From Prevotella sp. (GTDB taxonomy: Bacteria > Bacteroidota > Bacteroidia > Bacteroidales > Bacteroidaceae): DNA of 64,000 nucleotides. The stretch covers positions 1-64,000 of the forward strand of contig JAGCDO010000002.1 in assembly GCA_017651265.1 (NCBI GenBank), written 5' to 3'. How positions within the stretch are numbered: position 1 is the stretch's first letter; each line of letters opens with the position of its first letter. The notes beneath the pieces are model-generated. The model saw only the letters and a list, made by a program, of their open reading frames with translations, was not told the DNA's origin and ran no database searches. Positions 30,139 through 38,435 of the stretch are shown piece by piece. The translations under genes were made by a program, and so were the position numbers.

Positions 30139-32316
30139 ATGAGCAATGAAGTGAATCTTACTCAAAAGCTGAAACAGTATTTCGGCTTTGATAAGTTCAA
30201 AGGCGATCAGGAAGCCATTATCCGTAACGTACTGGAAGGTAAGAACACATTCGTGCTGATGCCTACCGGTGGCGGGAAGTCGCTGTGCTATCAGCTGCCT
30301 TCCCTGATTATGGAGGGTACGGCCATCGTGATCTCTCCGCTCATAGCCTTGATGAAGAACCAGGTGGATGTGATCAACGGTATGAGCGAGGAGGATGGAC
30401 TGGCGCATTACTTGAACTCGTCGCTGAACAAGGCGGCCATCGATCAGGTGAAGGCGGATATCATGGCAGGGAAGACCAAACTGCTGTATGTGGCGCCGGA
30501 GTCGCTGACAAAGGATGAGTATGTGGATTTCCTGAAGACTTGCAAAATCAGCTTCTATGCCATCGACGAGGCGCACTGTATCTCGGAGTGGGGACATGAC
30601 TTCCGACCGGAATACCGCCGAATCCGTCCTATCGTGAATGAAATAGGAGATGCACCGATCATCGCCCTGACGGCTACGGCTACAGATAAGGTGCGGACTG
30701 ATATCAAGAAGAGTCTGGGTATTCTCGATGCAGTGGAGTTCAAAAGCTCGTTCAACCGACCGAACCTGTATTATGAGGTACGACCGAAGACGAAGGAGAT
30801 CGATAAGCAGATCGTGAAGTTCATCCGACAGAATCCTGGCAAGAGCGGTATTATCTATTGTCTCTCCAGAAAGAAGGTGGAGGAACTGGCGGCAGTGCTC
30901 TGCGCCAACGAGATCAAGGCGGCTCCCTATCATGCCGGACTGGATAGTGCTACACGCTCGGCTACACAGGATGATTTCCTCATGGAGAGCATCGATGTGA
31001 TCGTGGCTACCATCGCCTTCGGTATGGGTATCGACAAGCCTGATGTGCGCTTCGTGATTCATTATGATATTCCCAAGAGTCTGGAGGGCTATTATCAGGA
31101 AACAGGTCGTGCAGGCCGAGATGGCGGTGAAGGGAAATGTATCGCGTTCTATTCCTACAAAGACCTGCAGAAACTGGAGAAGTTCATGGAAGGAAAACCG
31201 GTGGCTGAACAGGATATCGGAAGACAGCTGCTGCAGGAAACGGCAGCTTATGCGGAATCGTCTGTGTGCCGCCGTAAGATGCTGCTCCATTACTTCGGCG
31301 AGGAATATACAAAGGAGAATTGTGAGAACTGCGACAACTGTCTGCATCCCAAGACGAAGATCGAGGCTGAGGAGGCGCTGCTGATTGTGCTGAAGGCTGT
31401 GCAGGTGATCAAAGAGGACTTCCGTACCGATTATGTCATTGATTTCGTATGCGGAAAGGCTACGGATGATATCGTGGCACATAAGCATGACCAGCTGGAG
31501 GAATTCGGCTCTGGAGAGGATCTGAATCCGAAACTGTGGAATCCCGTTATCCGACAGGCCATCATCGCTGGTTATCTGAGAAAGGATGTGGAGAACTACG
31601 GTCTGCTGAAGCTCACTTCTGGCGGACGGAAGTTCATGAAGAATCCAAGCTCCTTCCCCATTGTGGAGGATAATGAGTTCAGTGAGGATGATGACGATGA
31701 TATGAGTGAAGGACAGGGCTCAGCGCTGGATCCTACGCTTTATGCTATGCTCAAAGACCTGCGCAGGAAGGTGGCTAAACGACTGAACCTGCCGCCTTAC
31801 GTCATCTTCATGGATGGTTCGTTGGAACAGATGGCTACCGTATATCCCGTTACACTCGAGGAACTGCAGAATATACAAGGTGTAGGCGCTGGTAAGGCGA
31901 AGAAGTTCGGTAAGGAATTCGTGGAACTGATCAAGAAACACTGCGAGGAGAACGATGTGGAACGACCCGAGGATCTTCGTGTGAGAACAGTGGCCAAGAA
32001 GAGCATGCTCAAGGTGAAGATCATCCAGAATATCGACCGTCAGGTGGCGCTCGATGATATTGCGAATGCACAAGGACTGGAATTCGAGGAACTGCTCGAT
32101 GAGGTGGAGGCTATCGTTTATAGCGGAACGAAACTGAATATCGACTACTTCCTGGAGGAGGTGATGGACGATGAGCACATCGATGATATCTTCGACTACT
32201 TCCGCGAGAGTGAAACCGATGATCTGGAAACAGCCATGGAGGAACTTGGAGCCGACTACTCGGAAGACGAGGTAAGATTGGTCCGCATCAAGTTCCTGAG
32301 CGATATGGCGAATTAA
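30139..32316 (+). CDS. recQ: ATP-dependant DNA helicase RecQ
   Basis: 725 aa, longer than E. coli RecQ (~610). Helicase motifs: I (PTGGGKSLCYQLP), II (DEAHCISEWGHDFRPEYRR), III (LTATAT), VI (QETGRAGRDG). The RQC zinc site (CRRKMLLHYF ... CENCDNC) and an HRDC domain (PTLYAMLKDLRRKVAKRL) follow. About 120 extra residues at the C-terminus, acidic and helical, resemble the extra HTH-like tail common in Bacteroidetes RecQ. A heptad-armed element follows the stop. Confidence 0.96.
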   Translation: MSNEVNLTQKLKQYFGFDKFKGDQEAIIRNVLEGKNTFVLMPTGGGKSLCYQLPSLIMEGTAIVISPLIALMKNQVDVINGMSEEDGLAHYLNSSLNKAAIDQVKADIMAGKTKLLYVAPESLTKDEYVDFLKTCKISFYAIDEAHCISEWGHDFRPEYRRIRPIVNEIGDAPIIALTATATDKVRTDIKKSLGILDAVEFKSSFNRPNLYYEVRPKTKEIDKQIVKFIRQNPGKSGIIYCLSRKKVEELAAVLCANEIKAAPYHAGLDSATRSATQDDFLMESIDVIVATIAFGMGIDKPDVRFVIHYDIPKSLEGYYQETGRAGRDGGEGKCIAFYSYKDLQKLEKFMEGKPVAEQDIGRQLLQETAAYAESSVCRRKMLLHYFGEEYTKENCENCDNCLHPKTKIEAEEALLIVLKAVQVIKEDFRTDYVIDFVCGKATDDIVAHKHDQLEEFGSGEDLNPKLWNPVIRQAIIAGYLRKDVENYGLLKLTSGGRKFMKNPSSFPIVEDNEFSEDDDDDMSEGQGSALDPTLYAMLKDLRRKVAKRLNLPPYVIFMDGSLEQMATVYPVTLEELQNIQGVGAGKAKKFGKEFVELIKKHCEENDVERPEDLRVRTVAKKSMLKVKIIQNIDRQVALDDIANAQGLEFEELLDEVEAIVYSGTKLNIDYFLEEVMDDEHIDDIFDYFRESETDDLETAMEELGADYSEDEVRLVRIKFLSDMAN

Positions 32317-32322
32317 TTAATT

Positions 32323-32476
32323 GGAGGAAGGACGAAGGAGGAAAGAGGAAGGAGAATAGTACTGAGATAAAGTATTCATATATCAAACCACTTGATTTTG
32401 AATGCATTTCTCCTTCGTCCTTCCTCCTTCGTCCTTCCTCCTTCGTCCTTCCTCCTTTGTCCTTCGTCCTTCCTCG
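32323..32476. repeat. Heptad-armed palindromic element, copy C
   Basis: Left arm 32323-32355 (GGAGGAA/GGACGAA heptads). Right arm 32409-32476 has about nine TCCTTCG/TCCTTCC heptads. The centre GTACTGAGATAAAGTATTC and the adjacent CATATATCAAA match copy A nearly exactly. It lies between convergent recQ and the 32495 gene, so it may also terminate both. Confidence 0.88.
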
Positions 32477-32494
32477 TAACTACCGGGAAGTTTT

Positions 32495-33265
32495 TTATCT
32501 CTTCCCCCCAAACGTACCTTTTGTCTTACTCTCCTGACTCTGGCCTGGTGCTGTTGTGGTACCATGCGAAGAGCTGTTGTTACTTGGAGCAGGACTGGCT
32601 GTACGGGTAGTTCTGGTGGTTGTTACCGTGCGGGTACGCGAAAGACTGTTGTCGTTGTACATCTGACGCGACGTGGTGGTGTTACCGTTGTTCCTGGGCT
32701 TTGGAGGCGGCGGGGTACGCATATTGTCGTTCCTGCTGTTGCCAGGTACATCACGCCAAGTGGATTTCGGACGTCCCATCATTGCCGGACGGATATTCAC
32801 GGGCTGGTTAAAGTTCCTGTGGGCATAGTAGCTCACACTACCTACATTCCGTCCGCCACGGAAGGTGTCATAGCCTGAAGGACGATAAGACACGTAGAAA
32901 CGGGTGCGGTCGGTGTACATAGAGTAGATACGGAACTCAATACGATTCCTTGTCCAGTACAACGGACGATAGAAATAGTTCGTGTCCTGATACACCTCAT
33001 ACTGATACATCGAGAGTACATAGCGCAGATCGGCGTTACGACGTGACCAGGCAGTACCGAACAGATCGTCGTAAACAGCTACGGAAAGCATGTAGTCGAG
33101 ATTGATCTCATACACAGCCTCCACCTGCTCAGGACTAAGGCGAAGCTCGTAGGCCATCTTATCGGTGAGGAACAACGCTTCTGTACGCGCCTCAGAGTAG
33201 GTTATGGCCTTGGCAGATGCTACAATGGTCAGCATCAGTGCCATCATCATCATGATTCTTTTCAT
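32495..33265 (-). CDS. Secreted protein of unknown function with low-complexity C-terminal half
   Basis: 256 aa. Signal peptide MKRIMMMMALMLTIVASAKA. Residues ~22-140 are helical then Tyr/Arg-rich (LSPEQVEAVYEINLDYMLSV ... YRPLYWTRNRIEFRIYSMY). From ~165 the chain is dominated by Pro, Asn, Thr, Ser and Arg (TPPPPKPRNNGN, SRTRTVTTTRTTRTAS). It would be an exported, largely disordered basic protein. I do not recognise a characterised family. Confidence 0.75.
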   Translation of the reverse strand: MKRIMMMMALMLTIVASAKAITYSEARTEALFLTDKMAYELRLSPEQVEAVYEINLDYMLSVAVYDDLFGTAWSRRNADLRYVLSMYQYEVYQDTNYFYRPLYWTRNRIEFRIYSMYTDRTRFYVSYRPSGYDTFRGGRNVGSVSYYAHRNFNQPVNIRPAMMGRPKSTWRDVPGNSRNDNMRTPPPPKPRNNGNTTTSRQMYNDNSLSRTRTVTTTRTTRTASPAPSNNSSSHGTTTAPGQSQESKTKGTFGGKR

Positions 33266-33627
33266 AATCGTTATATTTTAACAGTTAAACATTTTTTCTT
33301 TTCTCGTTGCAAAGAAACAAAAAATCTTTCACACAACAAAGGGATTTCTCCTAAAAATGTAAAGGGAAATCCCTAATAGAGTGTCAAAAAGCCCCTCAAA
33401 AAAGTCCGTTTTTTGCGTTGGTTGTATTTTTTACACACCCATATTCCATCCACTCTTTTTGTTTTTGCCCATTCATACAACTTGTTGTTAATCAATAAAA
33501 TAAGAAATTCGTCCACCTTTGTGAGTCCACTTTTTAGTTATATTGCGTTGATACCGACTTGTTTTTTCTCTATCTTTGCAACGCAATCAAGAAAATAATT
33601 GTATTCACTAATAATTAAAACCAAAGT
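33266..33627. other. 362-bp divergent control region between the secreted protein and susC
   Basis: No gene. It contains an 8-bp inverted repeat AGGGATTT (33340-33347) / AAATCCCT (33367-33374) of unknown role, AT-rich sequence, and the susC promoter at its right end. Confidence 0.7.
33542..33587 (+). promoter_or_regulatory. susC promoter bracketed by a 9-bp inverted repeat
   Basis: The -7 box TATCTTTG is at 33571-33578, 49 nt before ATG 33628. ATTGCGTTG (33542-33550) and CAACGCAAT (33579-33587) are perfect inverted copies: the first overlaps the -33 position (GTTG, 33547-33550), the second the transcription start. Candidate operator pair for the beta-glucan operon. Confidence 0.55.
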
Positions 33628-36600
33628 ATGAAACAGAAAAGGTATTTGCTGATGCTATTGGCATTCTTCATGTCGGTAGCAACCTTTGCCCAGAAGCAGA
33701 ACTTCTCGGGTACTGTGATTGATGCAATGGGAGAACCAGTTATTGGTGCTTCCGTTGTACAGAAAGGTACGTCAAATGGTGCCATCACTGATCTTGACGG
33801 ACAATTTACTATCAGTGCAGAACCTGGTGCCACGCTGGTCATCTCGTTTGTGGGCTACACCACCCAGGAGCTGAAGGCGTCTCCCAACATGCGTGTTGTG
33901 TTGAATGACGATACGCAGCTGCTGAACGACGTAGTCGTTATCGGTTACGGCGTGCAGAAGAAAAGTGTGGTGACAGCCTCCATTGCCAAGGTGAGCTCTG
34001 ACGACCTCGACGGAACGGCACCTGTACGTATGGACAATGCATTGAAGGGTCTTGCAGCTGGTGTTAACGTCACCTCTTCATCTGGTCAGCCCGGTGCTGC
34101 CTCACGTATACGCGTACGCGGCGTGGGTTCCGTTAATAATAGTGACCCGCTCTACATCGTTGACGGTATGCCCATCGAGGGTGGTCTCGACTACATCAAC
34201 CCCAGCGACATTGAGAGTATTGAAGTACTGAAGGACGCTGCCTCTGGTGCTATCTATGGTGCTCGTGCTGCTAATGGTGTCATCCTTGTTACCACAAAGA
34301 AAGGTAAGCTGGGAAAAGTAACCGTGAACTACAACTTCTCTCAGGGTTGGCAGACTGCCTGGAAACATCGTGACGTGCTTGATGCTACAGGGTACATGGT
34401 GATGCAGAATGAAGGTTTGGTGAATGCAGGACAAGCTCCTCGCTACGCCGATCCGTATAATGTAACCACCAATACCGACTGGCAGGATCTGCTCTTCAAC
34501 GACAATGCTCCTGTGCAGAACCACGAGCTGACACTGAGTGGTGCTTCTGAGAAGGTGAACTACTACTTCTCGTTAGGTTACTTCGATCAGGAGGGTATCG
34601 TAGGTGGTAACTACGACCACTCTAACTACCAGCGTCTTACCCTGCGTGGAAACTTCAACTTCAATGTGTTCGACGTAGAGAAAGAGCGCAACTGGCTCAA
34701 CAAGCTCGATGTGGCCGTGAACCTTTCTTATGCACGAGTAAAGAATACGGGTCTGGATGTAAACTCCCAGTGGGGTAATGAGATCGGTTCAGCCCTTGCT
34801 CTGCCTCCACTGATTGCTCCTTATGTAACAGGAAAGGATGCTCAGGATCAGATAGACTACTATTCTTCAACCTATCCTGATGAGTATGTTCCGATGTATG
34901 GAAAGAACGGTCAGCTGCTGAACATCCCCGGTGCTGGTTTCAATGAGATGGCCAACCCGCTGATGTCGTTCCAGTTGCCCGCCACACAATACTGGAGTCA
35001 TAAGTTCGTCAGCAACTTCTCAGCTACATTAGGTATCTGGGACGGTTTGAAATACCGCGTCAGCTACAGCACGGACATGTCGTTCTGGGGTAACCAGAGT
35101 CATGCTGTTCCCTATTGGCTCTCACCTGCCGGTAAGCACCGCAACTACTCTTCTGCAGCAATGGAGAGCGATCGTGGTACAGTATGGCAGTTAGAGAATG
35201 TGCTCTCATACGACAAGACTATCGACAAGCACACCTTCAACGTCGTGCTGGGCCAGTCGGCTTTCGAGAATTCCGGTTGGACATTAGGTGCTTCTCGTAA
35301 TAACCTGAAGGATTACGAAAAGCCTTGGATCAATGCAGCCACCGGTCTTTCTGCCGATGGCGACCGTGACGGATGGGGCGGTCCTGGTATCAAGCATACC
35401 ATGTCGTCACTCTTTGCCCGTCTGAGCTATAACTACGATGAGCGCTATATGCTCCAGGCAACTGTCCGTCGTGATGGCTCCAGTCGTTTTGGTACCAATA
35501 ACAAATACGGTACGTTCCCCTCAGTTTCTTTGGGTTGGAACGTGATGAACGAGCGTTTCCTCAAGAGCACTAACGATTGGCTGAACAACTTCAAGGTTCG
35601 CTTCTCTTGGGGTAAGAACGGTAATGACAGGATTGGTGATTTCCGTTATACCGTGCTGACACAAGGCGGTAACAACTACGGCTTCGGTATGGCAGGTGGT
35701 GAGAAAGAGCTAACCAGTTCGAAGGCCAGTGGTCTGGCTAACCCCGATCTGAAATGGGAGGAGTCGGAGCAGTACGACTTCGGTGTTGACTTCGGTCTGT
35801 GGAACAATAAGCTCACCCTCACTGTCGACTGGTTCAAGAAAAAGACCAACGGTATGTTGAAGGACATGAACATTCCTTCCTACGTGGGTGAGTCAAAGCC
35901 TATCGGTAATGTGGGTGATATGGAGAACACCGGTATTGAGTTCGAGCTGGGTTATAAGTTCAATATTGCTGATGCCAAGTTCCAGGTAAAGGGTAATGCT
36001 TCTTACCTGAAGAACAAGCTCATCAAGCTGGGTAACGCTGCTGGCTTCGATACCTACGACAACGTTTCTAACTTAGGTAATATCTCTCGTGCTGAGGCTG
36101 GCGAACCTTTCCCCTATTTCTGGGGTTATCAGACAAACGGTGTCTTCCAGAACTGGGATGAGGTGAACAGCTATACAGGAGTGAATGGCTTGATTCAGCC
36201 TGAAGCACGTCCTGGCTATGTACGCTTCGTTGATCAGAATGGCGATGGCGTGATTGATGATGCCGACCGCACGAAGATCGGTAAGGGCACACCCGACTGG
36301 ACCTTCGGTCTTACGTTCAATGCTGCCTGGAAAGGCTTCGACTTCATGATGTTCTGGCAGGGTACGGCAGGTAACGACATCTTCGATGCAACCCGTCGTC
36401 TCGACCTCCCGAGCATTAACCTGCCGAGTTGGTTCCTCGGTCGTTGGACTGGTGAGGGCACTTCCGACAAGTATCCTATCTATATTCAGGGTGATGCCAC
36501 CAACTGGCAGGCTTCCGATCTCTATATCCACGACGGCAGCTATCTGCGCCTGAAGAATATCGAGTTGGGCTACACCCTTCCAGCCTATCTCACACAGAAA

Positions 36601-36771
36601 GTGTTTGTCAGTCGTCTGCGCCTCTATGTGGCCGCAGAGAACCTGCTGACCTTCACCAAGTACTGGGGCTTCGATCCTGAAATCTCTTCTGCAGCCACCT
36701 CATGTGGTGTTGACTTCGGTGTATATCCGCAGCCTCGTATCCTTCGAGTTGGTGTAAATCTCACATTCTAA
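33628..36771 (+). CDS. SusC-type TonB-dependant outer-membrane glycan transporter
   Basis: 1047 aa. Signal peptide MKQKRYLLMLLAFFMSVATFAQ, carboxypeptidase-regulatory-like domain (~24-100; GTVIDAMGEPVIGASVV ... ISFVGYTTQEL), TonB box region/plug (VVVIGYGVQKK; RIRVRGVGSVNNSDPLYIVDG; DIESIEVLKDAASGAIYGARAANGVI is broken up here as DIESIEVLKDAASGA plus IYGARAANG), then a ~800-residue barrel ending VGVNLTF. It imports oligosaccharides captured by SusD and first gene of a six-gene operon. susD follows 17 nt later. Confidence 0.97.
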   Translation: MKQKRYLLMLLAFFMSVATFAQKQNFSGTVIDAMGEPVIGASVVQKGTSNGAITDLDGQFTISAEPGATLVISFVGYTTQELKASPNMRVVLNDDTQLLNDVVVIGYGVQKKSVVTASIAKVSSDDLDGTAPVRMDNALKGLAAGVNVTSSSGQPGAASRIRVRGVGSVNNSDPLYIVDGMPIEGGLDYINPSDIESIEVLKDAASGAIYGARAANGVILVTTKKGKLGKVTVNYNFSQGWQTAWKHRDVLDATGYMVMQNEGLVNAGQAPRYADPYNVTTNTDWQDLLFNDNAPVQNHELTLSGASEKVNYYFSLGYFDQEGIVGGNYDHSNYQRLTLRGNFNFNVFDVEKERNWLNKLDVAVNLSYARVKNTGLDVNSQWGNEIGSALALPPLIAPYVTGKDAQDQIDYYSSTYPDEYVPMYGKNGQLLNIPGAGFNEMANPLMSFQLPATQYWSHKFVSNFSATLGIWDGLKYRVSYSTDMSFWGNQSHAVPYWLSPAGKHRNYSSAAMESDRGTVWQLENVLSYDKTIDKHTFNVVLGQSAFENSGWTLGASRNNLKDYEKPWINAATGLSADGDRDGWGGPGIKHTMSSLFARLSYNYDERYMLQATVRRDGSSRFGTNNKYGTFPSVSLGWNVMNERFLKSTNDWLNNFKVRFSWGKNGNDRIGDFRYTVLTQGGNNYGFGMAGGEKELTSSKASGLANPDLKWEESEQYDFGVDFGLWNNKLTLTVDWFKKKTNGMLKDMNIPSYVGESKPIGNVGDMENTGIEFELGYKFNIADAKFQVKGNASYLKNKLIKLGNAAGFDTYDNVSNLGNISRAEAGEPFPYFWGYQTNGVFQNWDEVNSYTGVNGLIQPEARPGYVRFVDQNGDGVIDDADRTKIGKGTPDWTFGLTFNAAWKGFDFMMFWQGTAGNDIFDATRRLDLPSINLPSWFLGRWTGEGTSDKYPIYIQGDATNWQASDLYIHDGSYLRLKNIELGYTLPAYLTQKVFVSRLRLYVAAENLLTFTKYWGFDPEISSAATSCGVDFGVYPQPRILRVGVNLTF

Positions 36772-36788
36772 ATACAAAATTGATAATT

Positions 36789-38333
36789 ATGAAAGCAAAT
36801 AAGATATTATTCGGATTATTCGCTGCCCTGACACTCAGTAGCTGCAGCGATGACTTCCTCGAGGTTACCAGTCCTACCGACACCTTTATCGAGGAATACT
36901 ATACCACCAAGACTTCGCTCGACGAGGCGCTGGTGGCTGCCTATGCACCCTTGCACTGGTATGACTATGGGTCAACTTACCAGTATAATGCCCTGAACTT
37001 CATCTCTGAGTTCATGAGCGATGATATGTATCCCAACGGCAGTAGCAATACCGACCAGCCGATGCTCCAGCTGATGTTCAACTACAGCTGTACACCGATT
37101 GTCTGCTTGACAGGTGTGTGGAGTGACAGCTATTCAGGTGTGAAGCGCTCCAACGACGTAATCAAGTATGCCGACTGGGTGGAACAGGCTGGCAATATCT
37201 CAGCCAACGAGAAAGCCGACTATGTGGCACAGGCCCGTCTGCTTCGCGTGTTCTACTATCTCCAGTTGTGGAAGTTCTATGGCAATATCCCTTGCTACTT
37301 CGAGAACCTGGCTTCTCCCTATATCGAGGAGCAGCTTACAGCCGATGCGGTGTATGCTAAGGTGATAGCTGAGCTGGAGGATATTATCAGCAGCTGTCCG
37401 TTGCAGAACGACTATCCCGCCGAGGAGAAAGGTCATGTAACAAAGCCATTGGCCTATATGATCTATGCTGAGATGGTGATGATTCAGAACGACAACACTC
37501 GTTACAACAAGGCGCTCGGATTTATGCAGGAGCTCATCACCAGTGGCAGATACAGTCTGACCCCCAACTTCCAGGATATCTGGGAGGAGAGTAGTGAGTG
37601 GAATGCAGAGTCAATCTGGGAGATCAACTACTTTGACGACAACTCCGTACGTGGCTGGGGTAACCAGTTAGGTGCTGGCGGTTGTGTGTTCCCCCGTCTG
37701 CACGGACCGCGCTCATGGAAAGCCAATGCAGGTGATCCCTTCGAAGATGTTGACGCAGGATGGGGCTTCAGTGCCATTCCTTTACACTCTGTGGCCAGCT
37801 TCGAAGAAGGCGACCTCCGCAAGGAGTTCTCTGCTTTCGATCTCAATGCCCACGGAACATCCGATGATCCAGGATGGATGAGCACGGGTTACTGTCTCTA
37901 CAAGTATATGTGCCGCAAGAGCAACAATAAGGATCAGAAGGCTGATGCCGACCTCGGTTTCAACAATAACCTCCGCGTTTACCGCTATCCTGAGGTTCTT
38001 CTGAATGCAGCCGAGCTGTTGCTGAAGACTGGTGGCAGTGGTGCTTCAGCCGCCCAGTATGTCAATGAAGTGCGTGCACGTGCTGGTCTTGGCGCCCTCT
38101 CAAGCGTCAGCGAGGATGATATCCTCAATGAGCGCCGTCATGAGTTCATGGGCGAGGGTAAGCGTTACTTCGACCTTGTCCGCACTGGTAAGGCAGCTTC
38201 TGTGCTTACTCCTTCCAACGACAGCGGTGGTTACCGTACCAAGGGCTGGAGCGAAGCTGTACGCTATCTGCCTATCCCTCAAGACAATATCGATGCTGCT
38301 CAGGGTACACTTAAGCAGAACGGAAGTTATTAA
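36789..38333 (+). CDS. SusD-type glycan-binding lipoprotein (RagB/SusD family)
   Basis: 514 aa from ATG 36789 (an in-frame ATG 36780 adds three residues). Lipoprotein signal MKANKILFGLFAALTLSSC. TPR-like helices and family signatures are visible: YPEVLLNAAELLLKTGG, VNEVRARAGLG, ILNERRHEFMGEGKRYFDLVRTG, and the terminal YLPIPQDNIDA. It caps the SusC barrel on the cell surface and binds the glycan. The gene lies between susC (17 nt) and the SusE-position gene (36 nt). Confidence 0.96.
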   Translation: MKANKILFGLFAALTLSSCSDDFLEVTSPTDTFIEEYYTTKTSLDEALVAAYAPLHWYDYGSTYQYNALNFISEFMSDDMYPNGSSNTDQPMLQLMFNYSCTPIVCLTGVWSDSYSGVKRSNDVIKYADWVEQAGNISANEKADYVAQARLLRVFYYLQLWKFYGNIPCYFENLASPYIEEQLTADAVYAKVIAELEDIISSCPLQNDYPAEEKGHVTKPLAYMIYAEMVMIQNDNTRYNKALGFMQELITSGRYSLTPNFQDIWEESSEWNAESIWEINYFDDNSVRGWGNQLGAGGCVFPRLHGPRSWKANAGDPFEDVDAGWGFSAIPLHSVASFEEGDLRKEFSAFDLNAHGTSDDPGWMSTGYCLYKYMCRKSNNKDQKADADLGFNNNLRVYRYPEVLLNAAELLLKTGGSGASAAQYVNEVRARAGLGALSSVSEDDILNERRHEFMGEGKRYFDLVRTGKAASVLTPSNDSGGYRTKGWSEAVRYLPIPQDNIDAAQGTLKQNGSY

Positions 38334-38335
38334 GC

Positions 38336-38435
38336 AATGCATCATTAATCATTCATAATTCATCATACAATGAGAAAGTTATTATCAAATATAGAATGGA
38401 AGCGCAGTCCGTTATGCATTGTGCATGATGCATTG
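38336..38435 (+). repeat. Inverted heptad-type repeat bracketing the start of the SusE-position gene
   Basis: CAATGCATCAT (38336-38346) is the reverse complement of ATGATGCATTG (38425-38435). The second arm sits inside a TGCATTG/TGCATGA heptad array (38415-38438) that encodes part of the signal peptide. ATG 38370 lies in the loop. Confidence 0.6.

Noticed and set aside
29800..31488. 562-codon open frame on the minus strand opposite clpX/recQ
   Set aside because: It lies entirely antisense to two strongly supported genes, is rich in His/Leu/Ile as shadows of biased genes are, and has no domain or promoter.
33340..33374. Terminator in the susC upstream region
   Set aside because: The 8-bp stem AGGGATTT/AAATCCCT has a 19-nt loop and no T-run, and no gene ends before it.
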